A DNA stretch of 64,000 bases from JAAYAY01 sp964563135 (GTDB lineage Bacteria; Planctomycetota; Planctomycetia; Pirellulales; Thermoguttaceae): NCBI GenBank assembly GCA_964563135.1, contig CAZLWV010000006.1, forward strand, positions 1 through 64,000. The letters run 5' to 3'. A program made the position numbers and the translations under genes. Under the pieces are notes generated by a model. The model did not search any database, was not told where the DNA came from, and worked only from the letters and a program-made list of their open reading frames with translations. Positions 8,830 to 16,067 of the stretch are shown here, one piece after another. Each line of letters starts with the position of its first letter. Position 1 is the first letter of the stretch.

Positions 8830-9222
8830 CCAGCGCCCGACCAGATAGCCGAAGGCCGTGACCGATGTTGCCAATACCGTGCCCCACACCATGTCCACAA
8901 CGGTCACGATCCACGGCCAGTTCTTGACCGTCGCCTGGTTCGTCAGGTCGTAGGTCGCGTAGGTGACCAGGCCGAAAAAAGCCCCCAGCAGCAGCGCCTT
9001 GCGGAGCGAACCGGCCTGGAGCCCCGGCACGACGGCGAAGACGAGCAGCCCAGCTATGAAGAGCAAGTAGAAAACGATCGCTGCCCACCAGTTGGGCTGG
9101 TCGCTGAGCAAGAAGCCCAAATGGCGCTTATAGAACCCCCGGGCGACGAAGGCCAGCCAGACCGCATCGATCGCCAGGAATCCGACGAAGGTGGCGGTGT
9201 ACAGCTTGAGGTAGTACATCAT
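8821..9222 (-). CDS. DUF2177 integral membrane protein
   Basis: 133 residues with four predicted membrane segments (FVGFLAIDAVWLAFVARGF, WWAAIVFYLLFIAGLLVFAVV, ALLLGAFFGLVTYATYDLTN, WIVTVVDMVWGTVLATSVTAF). Family marks are AIDAVWL and GLVTYATYDLTNQATVKNW. The ATG at 9222 is preceded by GGGAGGA. DUF2177 genes commonly travel with Cfa/DUF1365/DUF1295 genes; function unknown. The gene overlaps the end of cfa by 9 bases in convergent orientation and follows the second methyltransferase by 34 bases on the same strand. Confidence 0.88.
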   Translation of the reverse strand: MMYYLKLYTATFVGFLAIDAVWLAFVARGFYKRHLGFLLSDQPNWWAAIVFYLLFIAGLLVFAVVPGLQAGSLRKALLLGAFFGLVTYATYDLTNQATVKNWPWIVTVVDMVWGTVLATSVTAFGYLVGRWLR

Positions 9223-9256
9223 CTTGTCCTCCCTTTCTCGGCACCACGCGTTGGCT

Positions 9257-10306
9257 TCACCCGTGGCGCTCGTTGTCCTGACGCTTGCAGAAAAGGTAGT
9301 GGGACACGAACCACTCACCTCCGCCCCGATAGCCAAATAGCTCGGAACAGGCCATGAAGAACATCCGCCAGCGCTGGAGTTGCCTCGCGGCAACCTTCGG
9401 CGTCAGCGTCGCCTCGAACAACCGCAACAGATCGGACCGCTGGGCGTCGCACCTGGCCAGCCAGGCCTCCAAAGTGCGCGCATAGTGAATGCCCGAGAAT
9501 CGCCAATGATCTTCGAGCACCAGGTCGCGTTGGAAGTGCAATAGCAGGTCGTCGGAAGGCATGATGCCCCCGGTAAAGAAGTGCCGCCCCATCCAATTCG
9601 ACTGCCCCTCGGTCTCAAACGGATAGGCGAACCTCGCGTGGCAGAAGATGTGCACCATCAGCTTGCCTGCCGGCTTCAACCAGATGGATATCCGGCGGAG
9701 CAACTCGTCGTAATTGCGCACGTGCTCGAACATCTCCACCGACAGCACCCGGTCAAAGCGGCGTTCCGTAGCGAAATCCGCTACGTTCGCGGTGAGCACT
9801 TCGACGTTGCCCAGTCCGAGGTCGCGGCAACGCGACTCGATGAACTCCCGCTGCGTGCGCGAATTGGAGATCGCCAGGATCCGAGACCGCGCGTAGTGCT
9901 GTGCCAGCCAGAGCGAGAGCGAGCCCCAGCCACACCCCAGTTCCAGGATCTCCATCCCGTCCTCGACGCCCGCGCGCCGGCAGAACAGTTCCAGCATCGC
10001 GTCTTCGGCCTCGGCCAGGGTCGTGTCGGCCTGAGGCCAGTAGCAGCAGCTGTATTTCAGCCGCGGGCCCAGGACCCGCCGGAAGAACTCGCTGGGGACC
10101 TCATAGTGCTGCACGTTGGCGGCGTCTGTGGCGATGGCAATCGGGCTGGATCGCAATTCCTCAACGAACCGCCGCAGCGGTTCTCCGGGTTCGGCCGCCT
10201 CGCGAGCCGCTTCCAGCCGGAGCCGCTGAGCCATGAGCCGGCGCATGCCGAAACGAATCAGCCAGTCCGGCAGGACGGCCCGTTCCGCCAGGTCAATCAG
10301 GTCCAT
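9257..10306 (-). CDS. cyclopropane-fatty-acid synthase-like SAM methyltransferase
   Basis: 349 residues from the ATG of MDLIDLAERAVLPDWLIRFGMRRLM. Contains the Cfa-type entry QHYEVPSEFFRRVLGPRLKYSCCYW, SAM motif ILELGCGWGSLSLWLA near residue 118, VLSVEMFEHVRNYDEL, and the C-terminal WRMFFMACSELFGYRGGGEW signature. It lacks the longer N-terminal domain of the 7555-8829 enzyme and belongs to the shorter subgroup usually found with DUF2177 and DUF1295, so the two enzymes probably modify different lipids or positions. Its 5' end overlaps the DUF1295 gene by 14 bases, indicating a DUF1295-methyltransferase-DUF2177 operon. Confidence 0.9.
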   Translation of the reverse strand: MDLIDLAERAVLPDWLIRFGMRRLMAQRLRLEAAREAAEPGEPLRRFVEELRSSPIAIATDAANVQHYEVPSEFFRRVLGPRLKYSCCYWPQADTTLAEAEDAMLELFCRRAGVEDGMEILELGCGWGSLSLWLAQHYARSRILAISNSRTQREFIESRCRDLGLGNVEVLTANVADFATERRFDRVLSVEMFEHVRNYDELLRRISIWLKPAGKLMVHIFCHARFAYPFETEGQSNWMGRHFFTGGIMPSDDLLLHFQRDLVLEDHWRFSGIHYARTLEAWLARCDAQRSDLLRLFEATLTPKVAARQLQRWRMFFMACSELFGYRGGGEWFVSHYLFCKRQDNERHG

Positions 10307-11105
10307 GGGAGTTCGCCTCCTTCTTGGGAAACCAAGGCACAAAGGCGCTGGTAGTGCGCTGATACTGGCGGTAGTCTTCGCCGCGGCTGGCCAGGGCCTG
10401 CGCCTCGGTCGGCGGGATGCCGGTCACCTTGAGCAAGAAGTACAGCATCACGGCCGGCGCCAACGGCGTGAGCCACCAAAAGGGCGCGCCGATCGCCAAG
10501 GCGACATAGGACCACCAGTGCAGCCACTCGAAGAAGTAGTTTGGATGCCGCGAGTAACGCCACCAGCCCTCGCGGCACGTCTGGCCTCGGCTCTCCGGCC
10601 GCCGCTTGAATCGGGCAAGCTGCCGGTCTGCAAGGACGGTATTGCCAACGCCAACACACCAGATCAACACGCCCACTGCGTCCCAAGCCGTCCATGGTTT
10701 CGCAGTGTGGCAGGCGATGATCAGGATCGGCAGGGCAAAGAACAGGGCGGCAAGGCCTTGGGTCTGGAAAAACAAGAAGAGCCTTCTGTCGGCCGCCGCC
10801 CCCCACCCGGCACGGAGCGTGCGGTAGCGGCCCTCTTCCGGGTGTCCGAGAACTCGGTCCAGCAGAATATAGGCCGCCAGCCGGGCGGACCAGACGCCGA
10901 TCAGTCCGGCCGCCAGGATGCGGCGCGGCAGATAGCCGTCACCCGTCGCCGCGAAGAAGACGCCCAGGATGCCAACGCCGGCAGCCCAACCGGCATCGAC
11001 AATCCCCGCATTGCCCGTCCGGCGCTGCACGAGCCAGAGGAGGGTCATCAGGGCGGAAACAATCAACAGTCCGAGAAGAACCTGGATCTCAAGGGCCAGC
11101 ACCAT
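10293..11105 (-). CDS. DUF1295 steroid 5-alpha-reductase-like membrane protein
   Basis: 270 residues starting at MVLALEIQVLLGLLIVSALM. Six or seven hydrophobic segments and the family signature CREGWWRYSRHPNYFFEWLHWW (conserved Arg-His-Pro-Asn-Tyr) near residue 185, followed by TGIPPTEAQALASRGEDYRQYQ. Relatives of the steroid 5-alpha-reductase/isoprenylcysteine methyltransferase fold; NADPH-linked double-bond reduction or lipid methylation is plausible. Position as first gene of a minus-strand operon with a Cfa-like methyltransferase suggests a part in lipid modification, but the reaction is not known. Confidence 0.88.
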   Translation of the reverse strand: MVLALEIQVLLGLLIVSALMTLLWLVQRRTGNAGIVDAGWAAGVGILGVFFAATGDGYLPRRILAAGLIGVWSARLAAYILLDRVLGHPEEGRYRTLRAGWGAAADRRLFLFFQTQGLAALFFALPILIIACHTAKPWTAWDAVGVLIWCVGVGNTVLADRQLARFKRRPESRGQTCREGWWRYSRHPNYFFEWLHWWSYVALAIGAPFWWLTPLAPAVMLYFLLKVTGIPPTEAQALASRGEDYRQYQRTTSAFVPWFPKKEANSHGPD

Positions 11106-11504
11106 GGTCGTTGCCCTCCGCAATTCGTTCTCGACAGCTCAGCACCAGGAAATCAATAACTGTCGCGTGTTGCCCAGCCAGAGCAGGGCACTCGCCAGGA
11201 GCGAATGGCGACAGTCCGACAGCCATTGGTTTCCCGGTGCTTGATCGGCTACCCGACGTGCTCAGTCCAAACCCACGAGCGGTGGAACATCCGGAGGGAG
11301 AAACGGCCTTTCACCCATGTAACCCGGTTGTGGTACCGTTCCATCGGGTTGATGGCCCGGCTACCATACCCATCGACCCGGACATGCGAGCCGAAAACGC
11401 TCGTCAGCAGCATCCTGACCCGGCTGCCCAAGGGGTGCGGGATCGCCGATCGACGGGTGGAGAAGTCGAGTTTGCCGGCAGTTTGTTCGGGGTTCATGGC
11501 AGGA
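11106..11504. other. intergenic region, no gene seen
   Basis: 399 bases between the DUF1295 gene and the siroheme reductase, both on the minus strand. Open frames are short and without family character. Confidence 0.55.
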
Positions 11505-12176
11505 TCAAGCATCACACCCCAGTCCCAGGGCTTCCTCCATATGATCCAGCCCGAGCCGTTCGATCATCTTGCCCATGCGCTCCTTTGGCTTGGCGTTGGC
11601 CCGGTAATAGTCGATGATCTTGCCGACGAGGCCAACCGCCTGGTCGGTCTCGATCCGCTGGGCCAGGATCTCGCCGATCCGGGGATTCGTCCCTCCGTTT
11701 CCGCCAACGTAAACTCGCCAGCCCTTCGGTGTGCCCACCAGGCCGATGTCCTTGAAGCTGGTTTCACCGCACTGATTGGGGCAGCCGCTCACACCCATCT
11801 TCATCTTGCCGGGCAGTTCCATCCCATGGTACTTCTCGTCGAGTTGGCGACCGACGGCGAGGCTATCGAGCTGGCCCCGCTTGCAGAACGTGGTGCCGGG
11901 ACACGCCTTGATGCTCCGCACGCAGATGCCGACCACGCTGCCGGGGTCCATCTCCAGTTCGTTCCAGATCTGGTCCACGTGCTCTTCCTTGATGCCCAAC
12001 AGGGCGATGCGGGCCGCACTGGTCACCTTGACCATGGGCACTGCGTACTTCTCTGCCACGTCGGCAATCTTGCGGAGGGTCGCGGGCGTGACGACACCGC
12101 ACGGGAGATGCGGGGCAATGCCGTAGGTCTGCCGGTCTTGCTGGAGGACAACGCCTTTATCGCCATCGTTGAGCAT
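11505..12176 (-). CDS. small siroheme/[4Fe-4S] sulfite or nitrite reductase
   Basis: 223 residues, a single nitrite/sulfite reductase module. The coupled siroheme-[4Fe-4S] ligands are clear: ACPGTTFCKRG (Cys-x5-Cys) followed about 40 residues later by GCPNQCGE (Cys-x3-Cys). The ferredoxin-like half-domain (CGVVTPATLRKIADVAEKY, VKVTSAARIALLGI) precedes. Large assimilatory enzymes are 500 residues or more with two such repeats; this size fits the small assimilatory-type sulfite reductases known from Desulfovibrio and methanogens. Six-electron reduction of sulfite or nitrite is likely, yet no reductase partner or siroheme synthesis gene is adjacent. A weak GAGG lies upstream of the ATG. Confidence 0.88.
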   Translation of the reverse strand: MLNDGDKGVVLQQDRQTYGIAPHLPCGVVTPATLRKIADVAEKYAVPMVKVTSAARIALLGIKEEHVDQIWNELEMDPGSVVGICVRSIKACPGTTFCKRGQLDSLAVGRQLDEKYHGMELPGKMKMGVSGCPNQCGETSFKDIGLVGTPKGWRVYVGGNGGTNPRIGEILAQRIETDQAVGLVGKIIDYYRANAKPKERMGKMIERLGLDHMEEALGLGCDA

Positions 12177-12514
12177 GGTCTGGCCTCAAAGCCTGAAGGA
12201 ACCCGCCGTCGCCGAAGTCAAGGGGGCACGAACTCCATCATTCTAGCCGCACGAGCCATCGGCTGACATAGGCCCGGCAGGCGATCGGCACCATCATCGC
12301 GCCTGCCGGACCATGGTCAGCGTGAGCCTCTTGCCCGCGTGGTTGTCTGCCCAGGTAGTAGCGTCCCGCCTGGAAACGAACGACCGTCTCGCCACGCAAG
12401 ATCCAGGAATCGGTATTGGTGAAGTGTTCGCGGAAGAACCAGCGACGGTTTCAGTTTGCAGACGGACCGCCTCGACCTCGCCACGAGCAGTGAGTGACGG
12501 GAGCGGCAAAGAGG
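12177..12514. other. intergenic region, possible decayed coding sequence
   Basis: 338 bases between the ECF sigma factor and the siroheme reductase, both on the minus strand. A short minus-strand stretch around 12300-12440 reads FFREHFTNTDSWILRGE in an open frame directly after a stop and without a start. It looks protein-like but was not recognised. Confidence 0.35.
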
Positions 12515-13138
12515 TCAGGATCGACATGCCGACTGCGCGTGGGCCCATTTGCCGCGGATCCGTTCGAGTTTCCGCTCCACGGTTCGCCGCACGCAGCCGA
12601 GTTTCGCCGCAATCTCCGCGGCCGAGTATCCCTCCAGCCGGTAGAGACCGATCTGGCGCAGCGTCTCGTCTTTGAGCTCGTCGAGAAGGGTGCGGCACTG
12701 TTCTGCAAGCATGCAGGCCAGTTCCGGAGTGGGTTCGCTGCCGAGAATCTCACCGATACCCCGGTCCTCGTCGGCCGCGCGGCCAACCTGGCCGAACACC
12801 GACTCGCCGCGGACGCGCCCTTGGCCACGCTTGACGGCACGGTGGCGGCGCCGTTCGGCGCGGGTCTTTCTCGCCGTGATCGTCACCAGGAGCTTCCAGA
12901 GGTCGTCGCGGTTGGTCAGGGCCCGGAATTGCCCTTTCTGAAGACCCTGGCAGAAAGAATCCATCGCGCTGAGCACGAAGTCTTCCTCATCGGCCGTTCG
13001 CCGCGGCAGATCGGAGAATCGCGTCCGCACAAACCGCACCAGGCGATTGAAGTACTTCTCCCAGAGAAGTCTGGCGGCCGTTTCGCTACCGTCGCCCAGG
13101 CGAAGCATCCAGCCGGTGACATCGTCGGAGGCGTCCAT
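12515..13138 (-). CDS. ECF-family RNA polymerase sigma factor (planctomycete type)
   Basis: 207 residues from MDASDDVTGWMLRLGDG, with AAGGGGA upstream. Sigma region 2 (ARLLWEKYFNRLVRFVRTRF, DEEDFVLSAMDSFCQGLQKGQF) and region 4 (IGLYRLEGYSAAEIAAKLGCVRRTVERKLERIRGKW) are both complete, so unlike the fragment at 1008 it should be functional. This subgroup is abundant in planctomycetes and is often linked to Ser/Thr kinases rather than anti-sigma factors; a kinase lies in the RiPP cluster but 18 kb away. It follows the last gene of that cluster by 127 bases on the same strand, which may be chance or may place it under the same control. Confidence 0.88.
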   Translation of the reverse strand: MDASDDVTGWMLRLGDGSETAARLLWEKYFNRLVRFVRTRFSDLPRRTADEEDFVLSAMDSFCQGLQKGQFRALTNRDDLWKLLVTITARKTRAERRRHRAVKRGQGRVRGESVFGQVGRAADEDRGIGEILGSEPTPELACMLAEQCRTLLDELKDETLRQIGLYRLEGYSAAEIAAKLGCVRRTVERKLERIRGKWAHAQSACRS

Positions 13139-13265
13139 TGGGGTCCCCTTTCTTCGCTCAGTTGGAGTCCGGCAGGCATGGCCCTGAACCGCGCCGCCCA
13201 CAGACGATCAGCGCCGCGATCCATCGAGCCTTGCATCCGTTTGGCTTGCAGCTTGCGTTCGTCTC

Positions 13266-15029
13266 TCAACTCAGGCATGCAGCGGCCTTTCCGAGATCAA
13301 GCGAGGGCGAGGCTTCGCGGATGATGCGGACCACCTCGTCCTCGTAACTTCTGCTGTAGGCGGGACAAAGGCAGCCCTGCCCTTCCAGGTTCATGCGCGA
13401 CAGGAGGGCAAGAATCCGGTCGGTCTCGTCGCGCGAGAAGCCGAGGGAGAGCATGTAGGCGTAGCCCCAGATCGAAAAGCCGGTCACATCGCACCACTTG
13501 TGGCCGGCCGCCATGAGCTGCGAGCGGAGCCGTCGCTGGCAACCGACCGCCTGGCCGGAGGTCATCGTGGCGTGGGTCCAGGACAGGCCGCTGCCGGTCA
13601 GCCCGAACTTGCCGGCCTGCCGGGCCACGGGGGCCGCCGGATCGCAGAAGAACGGCTCCAGCTCGAAGTAGTCGGGGCGCGCCTCGTCGATGAAATCGGC
13701 GGTGGCCTTCAAGGTGGCTTCCGTTTCGCCGGGGAAACCGATGATGAACGAGGCAAACGTGGTCATCTGCCGCCGGCGCAGCTCGCGCATGGCATAAAGG
13801 TACTGGTCCACGCGGGCCCCCTTGTTCATGTTGTTCAAGATCTCCTGGGCCCCCGACTCGATTCCCAGCAGGACTCCCGTGCATCCCGACTGCTCCATGA
13901 GGGCGAACATCTCGTCGTCGGAGTTTCCGGCACGAAAGAAGGAGAACCACTGGATGCCGTATTTCGGCTTCGCCAGAAGACGGCAGATGTCCTTGAATCG
14001 CGCGACGGGCACGTTGAACGTGTCGTCGTTGAAGACAATGTAGCGCACCCCCAGTTCGTGCAGCCGTTCCAGCTCGTTCTCGATGCTCCGGAGACTTCTG
14101 AACTCGAGCGGCCCGGCGGCCGAAGGATACGAGCAGAAGGCACAGCGGAATGCGCAGCTCCTGGCGGTCCGCGTCTGGACCATGGGGGTCGGGAAATCGC
14201 CGAGAAACACCCGCCAGTCGATCGGGTGATCCTCCAGGCTGTTGTGTTCGATCACTCGCCACAGATCGTCGCACCCGCCTGTTGTGCCATAAATCCCCTC
14301 CGGCGGGCCGGCCCGCCCCTCGCCGCCATCCCGGTTCCCGATGGCAGCGGATGGAGGGCGGACCGACCGCCTGTAGATGCCGCCATCGCGGAAGATGACA
14401 TTAGCAATCCCCTGCAGGGGAACCGAGTCGCGAAGGGCCGCGCAGACCAGGCTGAGGGTCGATTCTCCCTGGGAATCGACAATGTAGACGTCGGCCCCGA
14501 TCTGGAAGAGCGTCCTGTCGAGGCAGGGCCTCGAAGACTCCGTGCTCCACAGGCGGTGGATGTAGGGCCCACCCACGATCGTTTTCGTTTCAGGACTCCA
14601 GGTCTTCACGAGCCGGACGAGATTCGCCGGCTTCTCGCAGGTGCCGTAATAGGTCGTGGTAAGCGCGACCGAGCGGGGCTTCCGACGGAGAAGCTCCAGC
14701 AAACGATCGGCACGGGCATCCACAAAATTCACGTAATCCACCAGCAGCGATCTTTGCCGGAGAAAACTGGCCAGTTGCAGGACCGGAAGGCTCGGCGTCC
14801 GCGCCACGTGGAAAGCGAAGGGCTCGCCGGTGGCCTCGGCAATCGCCGCACTCAACACGCCGTTGACGTCGTATCGACGCCCTCGAAAGGATATCGTTCG
14901 GTCCAAGAGTGGCGGCCATGCCGGTCCGTAGCAGGGCATCGGCACCTGGTATTCCGGCGCCGGGTCGTCGGCAAACCCTACGACGACACAGTCGATCCTG
15001 TCTGCTTCATGGTTCTGCACGACGGTCAT
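13266..15029 (-). CDS. B12-binding radical SAM protein (PhpK-like) of the RiPP cluster
   Basis: 587 residues from the ATG at 15029. The N-terminus (DRIDCVVVGFADDPAPEYQVP) and the following Rossmann-like part with VALTTTYYGT and TIVGGPYIHRL resemble cobalamin-binding radical SAM enzymes of the PhpK P-methyltransferase kind. The radical SAM cluster motif RSCAFRCAFC (Cys-x3-Cys-x2-Cys) is near residue 290, followed by YIVFNDDTFNV, GVLLGIESGAQEILNNMNKG and FIIGFPGETE. B12-dependent members methylate unreactive carbon or phosphorus; in RiPP pathways they C-methylate peptide residues. I infer methylation of a precursor core. It is the last gene of the cluster, 225 bases after the SAM methyltransferase. 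Class is firm, the exact reaction is not. Confidence 0.85.
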   Translation of the reverse strand: MTVVQNHEADRIDCVVVGFADDPAPEYQVPMPCYGPAWPPLLDRTISFRGRRYDVNGVLSAAIAEATGEPFAFHVARTPSLPVLQLASFLRQRSLLVDYVNFVDARADRLLELLRRKPRSVALTTTYYGTCEKPANLVRLVKTWSPETKTIVGGPYIHRLWSTESSRPCLDRTLFQIGADVYIVDSQGESTLSLVCAALRDSVPLQGIANVIFRDGGIYRRSVRPPSAAIGNRDGGEGRAGPPEGIYGTTGGCDDLWRVIEHNSLEDHPIDWRVFLGDFPTPMVQTRTARSCAFRCAFCSYPSAAGPLEFRSLRSIENELERLHELGVRYIVFNDDTFNVPVARFKDICRLLAKPKYGIQWFSFFRAGNSDDEMFALMEQSGCTGVLLGIESGAQEILNNMNKGARVDQYLYAMRELRRRQMTTFASFIIGFPGETEATLKATADFIDEARPDYFELEPFFCDPAAPVARQAGKFGLTGSGLSWTHATMTSGQAVGCQRRLRSQLMAAGHKWCDVTGFSIWGYAYMLSLGFSRDETDRILALLSRMNLEGQGCLCPAYSRSYEDEVVRIIREASPSLDLGKAAACLS

Positions 15030-15254
15030 TGGATCGGTCCGACAAGTGGGGCGCGGCTTGGGCTGGGTGTCGAGGTCTGCCGGCCAGCGGCACACCCATG
15101 GATGTCTCGATTCTTCTCGGCAGATGCCTCTTCGCGGCGAAGCCTGCAAGCGCCGGCGGCAGGAGCTTCGCGCCCGATGCGGGGTAGTCCCAGCGCGAGT
15201 CGGCTGATCGCCATGCAAACGGCAGCGGCCATCGGCGGTGTGAAAACGCCGCGG

Positions 15255-16037
15255 TCAGCGGGGCTTGACGGCCCGCGTGACGGCAAAGGTCGGCATGTAG
15301 TACGAAAGTGCGTCACGAAAGTAGTACCCAAAACGGTCCTCAAAGAACCCGGCAATCAAGAATCCGGCCTCGGTCTGGCCGCCGATCTGGTCCTCGAGCA
15401 GGTGGCCGAACGAGAGGGGCTGGCCGCGCTGGAACTGTCTGCCAAGCTCTTCCTCGCTGAGGCAGGCGAGATCGGAGTAGGGCAATCGGTGCCGCACCTG
15501 GAGGATCCCCCGATCGGCGAGTTCCCGATCGAAGATGTGCCGCACAGGGCTGTCGAAACCGGCGATCAGGGTGCCGCCGGGGCGAAGCGTGCGGAACGCT
15601 TCCCGCCAGACCGGTCTCACGTCGGGCACATACACGTTGGACGTGGGATGCACGACCAGGTCGAAGACCCCGTCGGCAAACATGGTCAGGCGGGCCATGT
15701 CGCCTTCCACGGTTGCGATTTCCAGCCCGTTGCGACGGGCTGTCTCGCGGTCCTGCTCCAACTGGAGCGAGGAATTGTCGAGCACCGTGACTCGGGCTCC
15801 GGCGGCAGCCAGCACGGGCCCCTGCTGTCCGCCGCCGCCAGCCAGGCAAAGCGTTGAGAGCCCTGCCAGCTCCGGAAACCAGTCCCTGGGAACCGGTCGC
15901 GTGGGAGTCAAGTAGAGCTCCCATTCACCCCGACGGGCGCGGCGGATGGTCTCGGCGTCGACGGGAATCGTCCACGGATTGCGTCGACGGACCTCGTTGT
16001 TCCAGGCTGCCCGATTGTAGGCTTCCACATCCACCAT
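15255..16037 (-). CDS. class I SAM-dependent methyltransferase of the RiPP cluster
   Basis: 260 residues. After a Trp/Asn-rich N-terminus (YNRAAWNNEVRRRNPWTIPV) comes a Rossmann methyltransferase with motif I variant TLCLAGGGGQQGPVLAAAGARVTVLDNS, acidic motif VEGDMARLTMFADGVFDLVV, and LRPGGTLIAGF. The double tyrosine tail (EDRFGYYFRDALSYYMPTF) is typical of small-molecule methyltransferases of this subgroup. The methyl acceptor is unknown; position 30 bases after the carbamoyltransferase fusion suggests tailoring of the peptide or its carbamoylated group. Confidence 0.85.
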   Translation of the reverse strand: MVDVEAYNRAAWNNEVRRRNPWTIPVDAETIRRARRGEWELYLTPTRPVPRDWFPELAGLSTLCLAGGGGQQGPVLAAAGARVTVLDNSSLQLEQDRETARRNGLEIATVEGDMARLTMFADGVFDLVVHPTSNVYVPDVRPVWREAFRTLRPGGTLIAGFDSPVRHIFDRELADRGILQVRHRLPYSDLACLSEEELGRQFQRGQPLSFGHLLEDQIGGQTEAGFLIAGFFEDRFGYYFRDALSYYMPTFAVTRAVKPR

Positions 16038-16067
16038 ACGGTTCCTCGTCAGGCCCGCCTGCCGACT

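Noticed and set aside
13500..15857. 785-codon plus-strand open frame
   Set aside because: Antisense of the radical SAM and methyltransferase genes, low-complexity composition, no domain.
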